A DNA stretch of 64,000 bases, taken from assembly GCA_000648925.1 (NCBI GenBank), contig JFHF01000045.1:1-64000 (forward strand), read 5' to 3'. This stretch comes from Caballeronia jiangsuensis (GTDB lineage Bacteria; Pseudomonadota; Gammaproteobacteria; Burkholderiales; Burkholderiaceae). Of this stretch, positions 26,357-35,431 are shown piece by piece. The notes under the pieces were generated by a model. That model made no database searches, had not been told where the DNA came from, and saw nothing but the letters and a program-made list of their open reading frames with translations. Position 1 is the first letter of the stretch. Each line of letters opens with the position of its first letter. The position numbers and the translations under genes were made by a program.

Positions 26357-26740
26357 ATGAAGGCGAACCCACATGCTTTCCCAGGTCGCGTTCTTGCCGG
26401 ACTGTTGTTGTCATGCACATGCGCCCATGCTGCGAACCTGAACTTCCTCAAGGACACGCCGATCAGCTATATGAAGCCCGCCGATCGCAAGGCGCTCAAT
26501 CGCGCCGCTCAGGAAGCGCTCGACACGAAGAAGGACGGCGAAACGATCAAATGGAACAACGATGGCACGGGTAACACGGTGCATATCGAAGGCACGGTCA
26601 CGCCGCGCGATACCGTGAAGCGCGACGGCGGGACGTGCCGCAAAGTTACGCTCGTCGCGGTGGCGAAGGGACAGACGCAGACCTGGACGCCGACCGCGTG
26701 CAAGAAAGGCGAGGCAGAGTGGCGCATCGAGAAGCAATGA
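26357..26740 (+). CDS. Secreted surface-antigen-like (RT0821/Lpp0805-type) protein
   Basis: 127-residue protein with a signal peptide (MKANPHAFPGRVLAGLLLSC, cleavage near CAHAANL). The C-terminal half has the pattern GTCRKVTLVAVAKGQTQTW, then TACKKGEAEWRIEK, matching the two-Cys, Trp-ending domain of 17-kDa surface-antigen-like proteins. The glycine zipper usually found N-terminal in that family is absent. The signal sequence contains Cys but no clear lipobox, so it is probably a periplasmic or outer-membrane-associated protein. It follows the LysR gene by 62 bp. Function unknown. Confidence 0.72.
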   Translation: MKANPHAFPGRVLAGLLLSCTCAHAANLNFLKDTPISYMKPADRKALNRAAQEALDTKKDGETIKWNNDGTGNTVHIEGTVTPRDTVKRDGGTCRKVTLVAVAKGQTQTWTPTACKKGEAEWRIEKQ

Positions 26741-26798
26741 CGCACGCGCGATCTTGAAGTCGCAAAGCGCCTTATCCCGGCTTCTCAATGAGAAAGGC

Positions 26799-27857
26799 TC
26801 AGGCGGGCTTCCTCAGAAAACCCTGGTTGCCGCCGTTCCGGTTGGGTGCGAAACCGTTGGCCTGAAGCGTCTCTTCCGCCGTCTCATAGAAAACGCCGAT
26901 CTGCATGATCTCTCGTGCCTGCTCGGCCGTCGCGATAGGGCGACCGAATTCGCCGGCGATACGGACCAGTTGCCTGATCTGTTCGACGGAGCTCATCTTG
27001 CCCGTGCGAGTCTGATTCCACAGAACATCTTCGATGCCGCATCGCACATGCAGGCCCAAAGCTATCCCTATCATATTCACCGGCAATACGTTCAGGACAG
27101 AGCTTTCCACCGTTATGACTGCGCCGTCGGGCGCGGCCCGCAGAAAGTTAGCCAGGTTATAGATATTCGCCTGATCCATCCCGCCGCTGATGGCGACCCA
27201 GTTCATTACCAGCGGCCCTTTGTAGACACCTCGGCGAATCATCCGCTCGATGGTTTCGAAGCTATTGATGTTGTAGCACTGAAACTCGCTCTGGATTCCG
27301 GATGCCGTCAGGCGTCGAATGTGCTCCTCGACCCAGCTAGGATTCGAAGGGACGATCATGTCCTTATAAGCTTCGTACAGATGCGGGAATCCGCGCGAAA
27401 CGCCCTTGAAGTCATCCAGACCAGCATGCTCCGTCACGTTCATTTGCGTGGTATTGACCGTCACCGTCACCTGGTCGGGCTTCGGATCGAGTTCGGCCAG
27501 CATGTGCCGCGTGTCGTCGCTCAACCATTTGGCTGCCTGTCCCTCCGACTCGGGAGCAAAGCTGATGGAGCCTCCAACCTGAATGATCATTTCGGGCACA
27601 CGGGCGCGCACGCCGGCAATCAGCTCGTTGAACATGGACAGCCGCTTGCTACCTTTGCCGTCGGGTTCGCGCACATGCAGATGCAGAACGGTGGCGCCGG
27701 CTTCGTAGCAATCGACTGCTTTCTGAATCTGCTCCTCCATCGTGACAGGGATATCTTCCGGAAAGTCGGAGGGAATCCAGCCCGGCGCGTAGGGCGCAGC
27801 CGTAATGATCAGGGGCTGCTGATTCTCAGGGTAAAGGTGACCGTCGAGAAAGTTCAT
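26799..27857 (-). CDS. BKACE (beta-keto acid cleavage) enzyme, copy 1
   Basis: 352-residue DUF849/BKACE-family enzyme. Members cleave a beta-keto acid with acetyl-CoA to give acetoacetate and a new acyl-CoA. The zinc-site histidines are in VLHLHVRE (His59, His61), and HVRCGIEDVLW (270-280) supplies the conserved Glu276. IITAAPYAPGW near residue 20 is the family's N-terminal strand. It is longer than the usual 275-310 residues, mainly in the loop regions and C-terminus. It lies 29 bp after an MFS transporter gene in a GntR-box operon. A close paralogue is at 38.5 kb. Actual keto acid unknown. Confidence 0.9.
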   Translation of the reverse strand: MNFLDGHLYPENQQPLIITAAPYAPGWIPSDFPEDIPVTMEEQIQKAVDCYEAGATVLHLHVREPDGKGSKRLSMFNELIAGVRARVPEMIIQVGGSISFAPESEGQAAKWLSDDTRHMLAELDPKPDQVTVTVNTTQMNVTEHAGLDDFKGVSRGFPHLYEAYKDMIVPSNPSWVEEHIRRLTASGIQSEFQCYNINSFETIERMIRRGVYKGPLVMNWVAISGGMDQANIYNLANFLRAAPDGAVITVESSVLNVLPVNMIGIALGLHVRCGIEDVLWNQTRTGKMSSVEQIRQLVRIAGEFGRPIATAEQAREIMQIGVFYETAEETLQANGFAPNRNGGNQGFLRKPA

Positions 27858-27886
27858 GGTGGTGGATGGATGAATTGAAAGTTTGA

Positions 27887-29188
27887 CTACGAACGCCTCG
27901 CGCCCGACGCTTCCGCCATGCTGAACCGCCTGCCGACGATGAACACGGCGAACGGAAAAATTGCCAGGAGCGGAAGGCAGTGCAAGGCGACTTTGAGGCC
28001 GACTGCGTCAGCAGCGGCGCCGGTCAGGAATGGGCCGGCTGCGAGACCCAGGATGTTATTGAATAGCGTAAGCGTCGCAAATGCCGATCCATGAATGGCC
28101 GGTGACGTTGCGCCGGCGATGATCGGGCTGCATGTGCCAAACGAGCTTGCAAGAAAGAACACGGCGAACGCGAGCAGGACGAGTTGCAAGGTTCCCTGTG
28201 GCACCTGGAACGCGATCGTCAAGAGCGTGCCGAGCGCGAGGCAGTAGACGATCGCCATGTTCCATCGCTTGAGGGAAGAGCCTCCACTGACCCGGTCGGT
28301 GATCACGCCGCACATGAGTTGCCCCAGACCGCTGACGAGCACGAGACCTGCCGCCGTCAGTGCCGACTGACTGACGGACATGCCCCAATATCGATTCAGA
28401 TAGCTGGGCAGCCACACGAAAAGCGTTCCCTGGATGAATACCTGTAGCGCACATCCGAGGTAGGCGCAGAACACCGACCGGCTCGGGAAGATGCCTGCAA
28501 TGAGTGCGCGGAAACTCAGCCTCGCGGACCCATATGTGAACGGTGCGACATCATCCGGATGTGCGCGTTCGAGCCTTTTCTCCGTCACGACGCAACAGTA
28601 GACGATAAGAAGCACGAAGCCGAAGATCGCCATGACACCCATGGACCAGCGCCAGCCGAAGTGTGTCGCAACGACACCGGAAAGGGAGACACCGAGCACC
28701 GATCCGAACGCCGCAGCAGAAGTGAAGCCGCCAGCAATGCCGGAGCGCATGTGTTTCGGGAAGATGTTCACGAGTATCGCGATCCCGACGCTGCCATAAG
28801 CCGCCTCGCCGACGCCGACGCAGAAGCGCGCGACGAGCATTTCCTCGTAGTTGCTTGCAATCGCGCATCCCAGCGTCGCGACGCTCCACAGCGCGACCAT
28901 CAGCGCGATGCTTTTCACGCGTCCCCAGCGGTCGGCGAAGATGGAGAACGGCAGCGTCAGAATGCCGACCGTGAGCGGCACGACACCGCTGATCGAACCC
29001 AGATGCGTGTCGGACATTTGCCACTGGACTTTCAGAATCGGAAAGAGCGCATTCAGCGCCTGCCTTGACATGTAGTCGGAAAGCAGGAGGCAGAACATCA
29101 ACGCGAAAACGACCCACGCGTAGGAGCGGGAGGGATCGCGGGTAGCAGCGGTTGAGGCCGGCACTTCATTGGTGGTTGACAGACTCAC
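27887..29188 (-). CDS. MFS transporter, ACS-type (copy 1)
   Basis: 433-residue 12-helix major facilitator permease. The loop 2-3 motif is DRWGRVKSIA. The first helix (YAWVVFALMFCLLLSDYMSR) and the FPKHMRSGIAGGF loop are typical of the anion:cation symporter branch that imports organic acids. The start was set at the GTG at 29188 because GAGGAGACACC lies just before it; 18 residues could be added upstream without a ribosome site. It is first gene of an operon with BKACE copy 1. Its promoter carries the TGTCGACA operator, so GntR-type control is likely. Confidence 0.88.
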   Translation of the reverse strand: MSLSTTNEVPASTAATRDPSRSYAWVVFALMFCLLLSDYMSRQALNALFPILKVQWQMSDTHLGSISGVVPLTVGILTLPFSIFADRWGRVKSIALMVALWSVATLGCAIASNYEEMLVARFCVGVGEAAYGSVGIAILVNIFPKHMRSGIAGGFTSAAAFGSVLGVSLSGVVATHFGWRWSMGVMAIFGFVLLIVYCCVVTEKRLERAHPDDVAPFTYGSARLSFRALIAGIFPSRSVFCAYLGCALQVFIQGTLFVWLPSYLNRYWGMSVSQSALTAAGLVLVSGLGQLMCGVITDRVSGGSSLKRWNMAIVYCLALGTLLTIAFQVPQGTLQLVLLAFAVFFLASSFGTCSPIIAGATSPAIHGSAFATLTLFNNILGLAAGPFLTGAAADAVGLKVALHCLPLLAIFPFAVFIVGRRFSMAEASGARRS

Positions 29189-29232
29189 TGGTGTCTCCTC
29201 TTGTGACTGACGAACTTCTTCACCACGATGCA

Positions 29233-29263
29233 AGACTATCATCGCTTATAATTCATGTCGACA
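29233..29263 (-). promoter_or_regulatory. GntR-type operator/promoter of MFS1-BKACE1
   Basis: TGTCGACA at 29256-29263 within TTCATGTCGACATTAA. On the minus strand its TCGACA half acts as a -35 hexamer, then 17 bp, then TAGTCT (complement of 29233-29238). This is the weakest -10 of the four related promoters. The GTG start of the MFS gene is about 45 bp downstream of it. Confidence 0.7.
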
Positions 29264-29293
29264 TTAAACGAGTAGGGGTTAGACCTCATGCGG

Positions 29294-29327
29294 GTCGAGT
29301 GTCGAAAAAGGGGATTCGACACTCGAC
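29294..29327. repeat. Perfect 13-bp inverted repeat
   Basis: GTCGAGTGTCGAA (29294-29306) and TTCGACACTCGAC (29315-29327) are exact complements around an 8-nt centre AAAGGGGA. Each arm contains TGTCGA or TCGACA, the half-site of the operator palindrome seen nearby. It lies about 30 bp upstream of the MFS1 operator. It could be a split operator or an RNA hairpin; there is no T-run, so a terminator is less likely. Confidence 0.6.
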
Positions 29328-29372
29328 AGAGCCGGGACTGTTATTGAAGAAACGAACGGAAGGAGGGGAATT

Positions 29373-29396
29373 CATGCTCGCTGAGCAGCGAGCATG
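29373..29396 (-). terminator. Hairpin downstream of gntR
   Basis: CATGCTCGCT (29373-29382) pairs perfectly with AGCGAGCATG (29387-29396) across a 4-nt loop. On the minus strand it comes about 70 bp after the GntR stop and is followed by AATTCCCCTCCTTCC, a weak pyrimidine run. It is a plausible but imperfect intrinsic terminator. The rest of 29189-29464 holds no gene. Confidence 0.45.
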
Positions 29397-29464
29397 CAGG
29401 TGCGGCAAGACGCGTTTCGCTTGATCCGCGAGTTGAAAACGATGCAGGAAATGCTCTGGCGAGC

Positions 29465-30274
29465 TTAGGTCAGCGAGGCCTTCTGCGACTTCCCGGCACG
29501 TGCGACACGGCGCGTCGCTGATACTGGCGCGATCGCCTGAACCGCGGCATCCCGTGCTTCGTCGAGGCGCTGTGCGGCCAATGAAAGCAGCGTTTCATTG
29601 TCGCGGCCGACGATCACCTTATGCAGTGCGCGCCATCGTTTGAGCGAAACGCGAATGGACTGCGGATCTGCCACCATGCTCAGCCTCAGATAACGAAGCG
29701 TTCGCAGCGAAATGGATTGCAGAATATCGACCAGAAGCCGGTTGCTGCAGAGATCGACCGTCGCGAAGTTCAGCAGGAAGCTTTCCACTGCATAAGCGTC
29801 CGGAGATTCATCGGCCGCCTTGACGAGCCTCGGCAACCGTTCGGACATGAGCGCTTCAAGCTCGTCGGGGCTTTCATTGGCGACCTGTTCCAGCATCGTC
29901 AGATAGAGCACGCTGCGCACGCGGAAGATATCCCGAAGCTCGCTTTCGTCAGGCGCGGTGACAATGGCGCCTCGTCTCGCCTGAAATTCGACCAGACGAT
30001 CGCGTTCCAGGATGCGCAGCGCCTCGCGAACCGGTGCGCGGCTCACGTGAAGCACTTCGCTGATGTCCTTTTCGAGCAGGCGTTGTCCCGCTTTGAGCAG
30101 ATCGAGCGTAATGACCCCGGCCAGGCGCGCCGCGATCTGCTCGGCTATCGGTGTAGACGCATAAGCCGAGTCCTGTCCGCGGAGCACGGCGCGCTCGACG
30201 GCCAGCATCAACGGATTTTTCGGCGTCAGAAGTGCGGAGAGGTCGGGAAGATTCTGCGTCTTGAGTCGAGCCAT
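29465..30274 (-). CDS. GntR-family regulator, FCD-type
   Basis: 269-residue regulator. The winged helix is at about residues 32-105 (AARLAGVITLDLLKAGQRLL, HVSRAPVREALRILERDRLV, FQARRGAIV), followed by an all-helical FCD effector domain (about 110-250) that usually binds carboxylates through a metal. It sits in the middle of the catabolic block. Its own promoter carries the TGTCGACA palindrome 52 bp upstream of the start, as do three other promoters in the block. I infer that it is the autoregulated repressor of this regulon, released by a pathway acid. Confidence 0.88.
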   Translation of the reverse strand: MARLKTQNLPDLSALLTPKNPLMLAVERAVLRGQDSAYASTPIAEQIAARLAGVITLDLLKAGQRLLEKDISEVLHVSRAPVREALRILERDRLVEFQARRGAIVTAPDESELRDIFRVRSVLYLTMLEQVANESPDELEALMSERLPRLVKAADESPDAYAVESFLLNFATVDLCSNRLLVDILQSISLRTLRYLRLSMVADPQSIRVSLKRWRALHKVIVGRDNETLLSLAAQRLDEARDAAVQAIAPVSATRRVARAGKSQKASLT

Positions 30275-30303
30275 GACGATTCGGAGCGGTCTTTAACATA
30301 TTG

Positions 30304-30334
30304 ATTCTAGGACGCGACGTGTGTAATGTCGACA
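30304..30334 (-). promoter_or_regulatory. GntR-type operator/promoter of gntR itself
   Basis: TGTCGACA at 30327-30334. On the minus strand the TCGACA half forms the -35 and TAGAAT (complement of 30304-30309) the -10, exactly 17 bp apart. The -10 matches TATAAT in five of six bases. Binding here would block RNA polymerase directly and give autorepression. Confidence 0.75.
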
Positions 30335-30455
30335 AAAATATCGCCGACACTAACCGGACAGGCGCGACGGCTTGCCGAAGGCCATAGTGGTTATTCCGTG
30401 CAGACGGCGCGGCGGCTATCCTATAGGTTTACCGGCTGAATTCGACGACCCCGCC

Positions 30456-31478
30456 ATGGCTATCTTCGTTCGCAGCGCATCGCTGATCAAGTATTCCAGT
30501 ATTGCCCGTGCCGCAGGCATCGATCCGGTCTGCAAGGTGCGCAAAGCCGGGCTGGATCCGGACTGTCTGAGCGCCCCCGATTTGCGCATTCCCGAGTCGG
30601 GGCTTGCGAGCGTGTTCGAGGAATCGGCGAGATCGTCGGAGCTTCGATCACTCGGCGTGCGCATCGGCGAGGCGTGGCGGCTGTCGGACTTCGGCGCGGT
30701 GAGTCTCTATCTCCAGCATCAGCCGACGCTGCGCCATGTGCTCGCGGAGATCGAGCAGTATCGTCATATGCTGAGCGATTCGGTTTCGATCCGCGTGGCG
30801 GACTTTGGCGACGTGTCGCTCGTGCATGTGGTGCTGGTCACCGGTCGGCCCGATCCCGGGCGCGATATCGTGGAGTTGACGGTCGGCGCGGTTTTCAATC
30901 TGATCCGCGGCATTCTCGGCGCGCAGTGGAAAGCGCGCGGCGTGTATTTTGCGCATGCCGCGCCTGAAAGCATGCGGTTTCATCGGCCGTTTCTCGGGCC
31001 GAACGTCGAATTCGATTCAGAGTTCGACGCTATCGCGCTCACGCGTGAGGAACTGGATCGGCCCAATCCGCTCGGCGATGCCGTGCTCGCGCGTTACGCA
31101 AAAGAACTGCTCGATTTGCGACTGCCATCGCGACCCGCATCGATAAAGGACGAAGTGCGGCGCGCGATCCATATCCTGCTGCCGCAGGGGCACGGCGCCA
31201 TCGAACGCGTTGGACAGCGCCTCGGCTTCGCGCCTCGCACGCTGCAACGGCAACTGGAGCAGGCGGGACAGAGTTTCTCCGCACTCGTCAACGAAGTACG
31301 TGGCGAACTGGCGATGCGATATCTCGGCAATCGCCGCCATACGGTCTCGGATATCGCAATCCTCGTGGGCTTCTCCGAAGTCAGCGCGTTCTCGCGATGG
31401 TTCAGTTGCGAGTTCGGCAAGCCGCCTACGCGCTGGAGAACCGACTACTTTGCAGACGACGCGAAAGAAACACACTGA
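30456..31478 (+). CDS. AraC-family transcriptional regulator
   Basis: 340-residue regulator with an N-terminal Arabinose_bd (PF12625-like) domain at about residues 20-200 (YSSIARAAGIDPVCKVRKAG, EQYRHMLSDSVSIRVADFGD). A C-terminal AraC helix-turn-helix follows at about 245-330 (VGQRLGFAPRTLQRQLEQAG, DIAILVGFSEVSAFSRWFSC). The ATG at 30456 is chosen because the conserved domain begins right after it; an in-frame start 84 bp earlier adds low-complexity residues. It is divergent from gntR and may activate the tauD1-MFS2-CoA-transferase genes, which lack the GntR operator, but no binding site is evident. Confidence 0.87.
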   Translation: MAIFVRSASLIKYSSIARAAGIDPVCKVRKAGLDPDCLSAPDLRIPESGLASVFEESARSSELRSLGVRIGEAWRLSDFGAVSLYLQHQPTLRHVLAEIEQYRHMLSDSVSIRVADFGDVSLVHVVLVTGRPDPGRDIVELTVGAVFNLIRGILGAQWKARGVYFAHAAPESMRFHRPFLGPNVEFDSEFDAIALTREELDRPNPLGDAVLARYAKELLDLRLPSRPASIKDEVRRAIHILLPQGHGAIERVGQRLGFAPRTLQRQLEQAGQSFSALVNEVRGELAMRYLGNRRHTVSDIAILVGFSEVSAFSRWFSCEFGKPPTRWRTDYFADDAKETH

Positions 31479-31519
31479 AGCGTCGCGATGTCCCGCGCCG
31501 CAGTGCGATCGCACGAAGT

Positions 31520-32728
31520 TCACACGATTCCATCCGCTTCGAGTTGCGTGATCTGCTCATCGCTCATTTCGAGTAGCGAGTGAAGCACTTCACGCGTGCC
31601 TTCGCCGAGCGGCGGCGGCGCGCGGCGCACAGGCGGGCGCGCACCGTCGAACCGATACGGCGGCGACAGCACCTGCATCTCACCGGTTTCCGGATGCGGC
31701 ACGTTCGTGACGAGACCGGAACCCGTCGCCCGTTCCGACGACAACGCCTCGTGCAGACCGAGCACTTCGCCGCACGGAATGTTCGCCTGTTTCAGACGCG
31801 CCAGCAAGACGGCGCGCGTGCGCCGCGCAAGCTCGCGATCGATCTCCGGCAATAACGTCGAGCGGTTTTGAGCCCGGGCGATGTTCGTGCGGAAGCGGTC
31901 GTCCTCGGCGAGGTCGGGGCGATCGATCACGTCGCAGCAGAACCGGACGAACTGCGCATTGTTGCCGACAGTAATGACGAGCGCTCCGTCCTGCGCGTCG
32001 AAGACGCCATACGGCACGATCGACGGATGCGCATTGCCGTAACGCAAAGGATCTTTGCCCGTCATCAGCGCTTCGAGTCCGTAATACGACGTGATCATGA
32101 GGCCGCAATCGAACAGCGCCATTTCGATGTGCCGGCCGCGTCCCGTTCTCTGGCGCTCGAACAATGCCGCGAGCACTGCCTGCGCCGCATACATGCCGGT
32201 GAACAGATCGACGGCGGCGATGCCGAATTTGAGCGGCGGCTGGCTGGCCTCGCCATTTAACGCCATCAGCCCGGCTTCGCCTTGCACGAGCAGGTCGTAG
32301 CCGGGACGTTCGGCTTCGGTTCCGGTCGGATCGTAGCCCGAGATCGAACAGTAGATGAGCGACTCGTGTTCCTGCTTCAGTTGCGCGTAGCCGAGTCCGA
32401 ATTTGTCGGCGCCGCCTGGTTTGAAGTTTTGCACGACGACGTCGCACTGCCGCGCGAGCGCTCGTGCAATGCGCTGTCCTTCGCTGGTTTGCAGGTCGAT
32501 GGTGACCGAACGCTTGTTGCGATTCGCGCTGTTGAAATAGGACGTTCCCGATAAACCGGCGCGCAAGCCCCAGTCGCGCGTATCGTCACCGCGTTGCGGA
32601 TGCTCCACCTTGATCACCTCCGCGCCGAGATCGCCGAGCACCATGCCGCACCACGGGCCTGCGAGCACGCGGGAAAGATCGAGAACGCGCACGCCGGCGA
32701 GCGGCAGCGAAGCAATATGATTCGACAT
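31520..32728 (-). CDS. Class III (CaiB/BaiF) CoA-transferase
   Basis: 402-residue family III CoA-transferase. It moves CoA from a donor thioester to an organic acid through an aspartyl intermediate. The N-terminus has LAGVRVLDLSRVLAGPWCGM and LGDLGAEVIKVEHPQRGD. The candidate catalytic Asp174 is in AAVDLFTGMYAAQAVLAALF, the usual position. GRGRHIEMALFDC is another family block. The start at 32728 follows AGGAAACCC. It lies 56 bp downstream of MFS copy 2. It would activate or recycle an acyl group in the same pathway as the BKACE enzymes. Confidence 0.9.
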   Translation of the reverse strand: MSNHIASLPLAGVRVLDLSRVLAGPWCGMVLGDLGAEVIKVEHPQRGDDTRDWGLRAGLSGTSYFNSANRNKRSVTIDLQTSEGQRIARALARQCDVVVQNFKPGGADKFGLGYAQLKQEHESLIYCSISGYDPTGTEAERPGYDLLVQGEAGLMALNGEASQPPLKFGIAAVDLFTGMYAAQAVLAALFERQRTGRGRHIEMALFDCGLMITSYYGLEALMTGKDPLRYGNAHPSIVPYGVFDAQDGALVITVGNNAQFVRFCCDVIDRPDLAEDDRFRTNIARAQNRSTLLPEIDRELARRTRAVLLARLKQANIPCGEVLGLHEALSSERATGSGLVTNVPHPETGEMQVLSPPYRFDGARPPVRRAPPPLGEGTREVLHSLLEMSDEQITQLEADGIV

Positions 32729-32784
32729 CGGGTTTCCTGATGGTGTGATGGAGGAAGCGGGACGTGCGTGAGCGCGCGGCACGG

Positions 32785-34134
32785 TCACTCGGTTTGCGGT
32801 TCAGGCACGCGATCTTCGGCGACGGCGGGCGCCACGTCCCGCTCGACCGCGGCGATACGCCCGACATCCCTGTTATAGCTGCGCATGGCGACGACGAAGA
32901 ACACGGCCGCCAGCAGACTGGACAGCGGCGTGAGGGCCAGTGCATGCTGCAGGCCCCATCGATCGGACAGGATGCCCGCCAGAAGCGGACCGACGGCCAG
33001 TCCGAACATGTTCTGGAACAGGGACAGCACGGCGGCGCCCGTCGAGCGCATGCCGGGATGAATGACGTCCATCGCGACGCCCGCCACCACGCCCACCGTG
33101 CAGTTCATGAAGAATGCGCCCACGACGATCAATCTGAATTGCACATCGCCCGTGTAATGTCCGCCGAACGCCGTAATGAAGATCGCGGATGTCGTCACGC
33201 AAAGCACCGACAGCGCGGGTAGCTTGTTACGCGGCCTGCGTTGCGCCACGCGTCCCACGGCGATGCCCCAGAACGTGCAGCTCAACGCGCCGATCAGGAC
33301 GACAGCCGCCGCCGCTCTGGACGCCGACTCGGCGTTCATCGCGTGATAACGGTTGAGATAGCTCGGCAGCCACGACCAGATGGCGGACACTGTGATCAAC
33401 TGCGCCGCCGCGCCTGCGCAGACGAACAGCAAGGTGGGCGTGCGCATCAACGTGCCGAAGATATGGCTGAGCGTTTCGCCTAGCCGCTGCGGGGCGCGGC
33501 TCGTATCCGATGTCAGCGGCACGGAGTCGTAGTCGCGCACGCGCAGGTAGATGAGCGCCAGCACGAGCCCGGGCACGCCGACGACGCCGAACGCGGCCTT
33601 CCAGCCCCAATGCGCCGCGATGATGCCGCCGAGGAACACGCCCAGCACCGAGCCCAGCGATGGCGCCGCGAAGAATGCGCCGAGCGTCGCGCTTCGCAGT
33701 CGCCGCGGAAACAACGTCGAGATGAGGGCCGCGCCTACCGAGCCGTAGCCCGTTTCCCCGAGGCCCACGACAGCACGTGCGGCGAACAACTGACCGTAGT
33801 TGCCGGTGAACATGCACGATATCGTCGCGAGGCTCCACGCGATCGCCATCACGATGATGCTTTTCACGCGCCCCTTTCGGTCGGCGATGAGCGCGACGGG
33901 AATGCCGCCTGCCGCCACGACGATCGAAACGATCGACACGAGCGAACCCAGTTGCTTGTCGCTGAGACCCCATTCGCTCTTGATGTGAGGGAAGAGCGAA
34001 ACGATCACCTGCCGATCGATGAAGTCGAACAACATGAGCGCGAAGGTCATCGCGAAGGCAAACCACGCTTGCCGCCGGCCTGTGACGTAGCCGTCGTGGT
34101 GGCTGGCCGAGGGCGCATCGGGAATCACGTTCAT
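32785..34134 (-). CDS. MFS transporter, ACS-type (copy 2)
   Basis: 449-residue 12-helix permease related to the MFS protein at 27.9 kb. It shares the same helix 1 style (AWFAFAMTFALMLFDFIDRQ), motif DRKGRVKSIIVMAIAWSLAT, and LFPRRLRSATLGAF loop. It has an extra polar C-terminus of about 25 residues. The start at 34134 follows CAGGAGAC; 18 residues further upstream are not family-like. It probably imports an organic anion. It lies between tauD copy 1 and the CoA-transferase on the same strand; gaps of 141 and 56 bp allow one operon. Confidence 0.88.
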   Translation of the reverse strand: MNVIPDAPSASHHDGYVTGRRQAWFAFAMTFALMLFDFIDRQVIVSLFPHIKSEWGLSDKQLGSLVSIVSIVVAAGGIPVALIADRKGRVKSIIVMAIAWSLATISCMFTGNYGQLFAARAVVGLGETGYGSVGAALISTLFPRRLRSATLGAFFAAPSLGSVLGVFLGGIIAAHWGWKAAFGVVGVPGLVLALIYLRVRDYDSVPLTSDTSRAPQRLGETLSHIFGTLMRTPTLLFVCAGAAAQLITVSAIWSWLPSYLNRYHAMNAESASRAAAAVVLIGALSCTFWGIAVGRVAQRRPRNKLPALSVLCVTTSAIFITAFGGHYTGDVQFRLIVVGAFFMNCTVGVVAGVAMDVIHPGMRSTGAAVLSLFQNMFGLAVGPLLAGILSDRWGLQHALALTPLSSLLAAVFFVVAMRSYNRDVGRIAAVERDVAPAVAEDRVPEPQTE

Positions 34135-34275
34135 GCTTGCTTGTCTCCTGGAATTTCTTTTCGGGCGGCGCGTCATAACCCGGCCCATTCGACTCTGAGG
34201 TCTGTTCGACGGAACCGCTTTGCAACTCGCGACAGCGACTTATCAATCGATGTCAGTGTGCGTGACAGTCGGCGC

Positions 34276-35118
34276 TCAGAACGGCCGTTCACCCCGGACG
34301 GTGGCGCGTTCCATGCGACGCGGCGCCGGCCAGTAATCGCTCACCGCGTAGTGCTGAGTCGCCATGTTGTCCCATATCGCCAGGCTGTTCGGTTCCCAGC
34401 GGAAACGCACCTGATACTCCGGAATGGCCGCCTGACTGATCAGATAGTTGAGCAGCAGGCTCGCGCCCGGCGTCTTGTCCTGTCCGAAGCGCACGTTCTC
34501 TGGCGTGTGATAGTTGATGAAGTGAGTCGAGAACGGCCCCACGTACAGGACCTTTTCACCCGTCTCCGGATGCGTCCGGACCACCGGATGATCCACCAGC
34601 GGATTCTTTCTGACCAGTTCCTCGCGCTCCTCGGTCGTGAGAATCGCGCCGAACGAATGCTCGATGCCATGTTTGGCACGCAGGCCCGCGATCTTCGTCT
34701 TGATCTCTTCCGGCAGGCTGTTGTACGCCTCCACCATGTTCACCCAGATGGTGTCGCCGCCCACATCCGGACACGAGATGCAGCGCAATACGGCAGCCCT
34801 CGGCGGATTGGCGCGCCACGAGGCGTCGCTGTGATAGGTGTTCTCGAAGTGATCGCGCTTCTCGCTCTTGTAGATCTCGATCAGACCGGGATATCCCGGC
34901 ACCGTATTGGCGACGGGATGATCTTCGAGATCGCCGAAGCAGCGCGCGAAGGCGACATGATCGGCGCGCGATATGTCCTGGTCGCGAAAGAACAGCACGC
35001 GATGCTTCAGCAGCAGCGCCTTGATCTCGGCGAACAATGATTCGCTTCGCGCGACATCCGCGACATTCACATTCGTGAGTTCCGCACCGATCGAGCATGT
35101 AAGCGGTTTGATTCGCAT
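34276..35118 (-). CDS. TauD/TfdA-family 2-oxoglutarate dioxygenase, copy 1
   Basis: 280-residue Fe(II)/2-oxoglutarate dioxygenase. The facial triad is His96, Asp98 (TYHSDASW) and His256 (ATQHYAVSDY), and Arg267 eleven residues later is placed to hold 2-oxoglutarate. The length and blocks (GDTIWVNMVEAYNSLPEEIK, HPETGEKVLYVG) match TauD/TfdA. Such enzymes hydroxylate a C-H next to a heteroatom, often releasing sulfite, phenol or an aldehyde. It has about 60% similarity by eye to copy 2 at 39.7 kb. No TgtcgacA site is linked to its own minus-strand promoter. Confidence 0.93.
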   Translation of the reverse strand: MRIKPLTCSIGAELTNVNVADVARSESLFAEIKALLLKHRVLFFRDQDISRADHVAFARCFGDLEDHPVANTVPGYPGLIEIYKSEKRDHFENTYHSDASWRANPPRAAVLRCISCPDVGGDTIWVNMVEAYNSLPEEIKTKIAGLRAKHGIEHSFGAILTTEEREELVRKNPLVDHPVVRTHPETGEKVLYVGPFSTHFINYHTPENVRFGQDKTPGASLLLNYLISQAAIPEYQVRFRWEPNSLAIWDNMATQHYAVSDYWPAPRRMERATVRGERPF

Positions 35119-35400
35119 GGTGGCGCTTTCCTTGAAATCATGAGGTCGGTGAATTCGTTACGGCCTGATTGTCTTGACGACACGATTCGCGTGCTTGACT
35201 GATCGCGTCACGGTTTGGCATTCGGGATGCGGGGCGACGGGCTTCGGCGTTTACCCGCAGTGTCAGCAAATGCCAAGTGCGTGGCTCGATTCGTCAAGTC
35301 GGCTGTCCGGGACAAATCTAGACTGGCCCGGACGATTGCTTCATTCGGGAGCAGTGCGGATTTCAAACGACGGCTGCGAATCCACGTGCTTCGTAATTTA

Positions 35401-35431
35401 TGTCGACATAAATATATTTGGCTGATAGACT
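35401..35431 (+). promoter_or_regulatory. GntR-type operator/promoter of the porin operon
   Basis: TTTATGTCGACATAAA (35397-35412) is a perfect 16-bp palindrome, the best of the four sites. TCGACA (35403-35408) is the -35, then 17 bp, then TAGACT (35426-35431). Reading the minus strand from the same box gives no TA-containing -10, so the site serves the porin side only. The rest of the 35119-35570 gap shows no gene. Confidence 0.75.

Noticed and set aside
29374..29424. 16-codon plus-strand open frame with AGGAGG before its ATG
   Set aside because: The ATG lies in the first arm of the strong gntR terminator hairpin; the purine run is likely coincidental and no conservation can be shown.
35168..35185. 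TTGTC-TTGA-CGACA, spaced half-sites upstream of tauD1, considered as a fifth GntR operator
   Set aside because: The halves are separated by extra bases and no correctly spaced -10 follows on the minus strand; too weak to claim.
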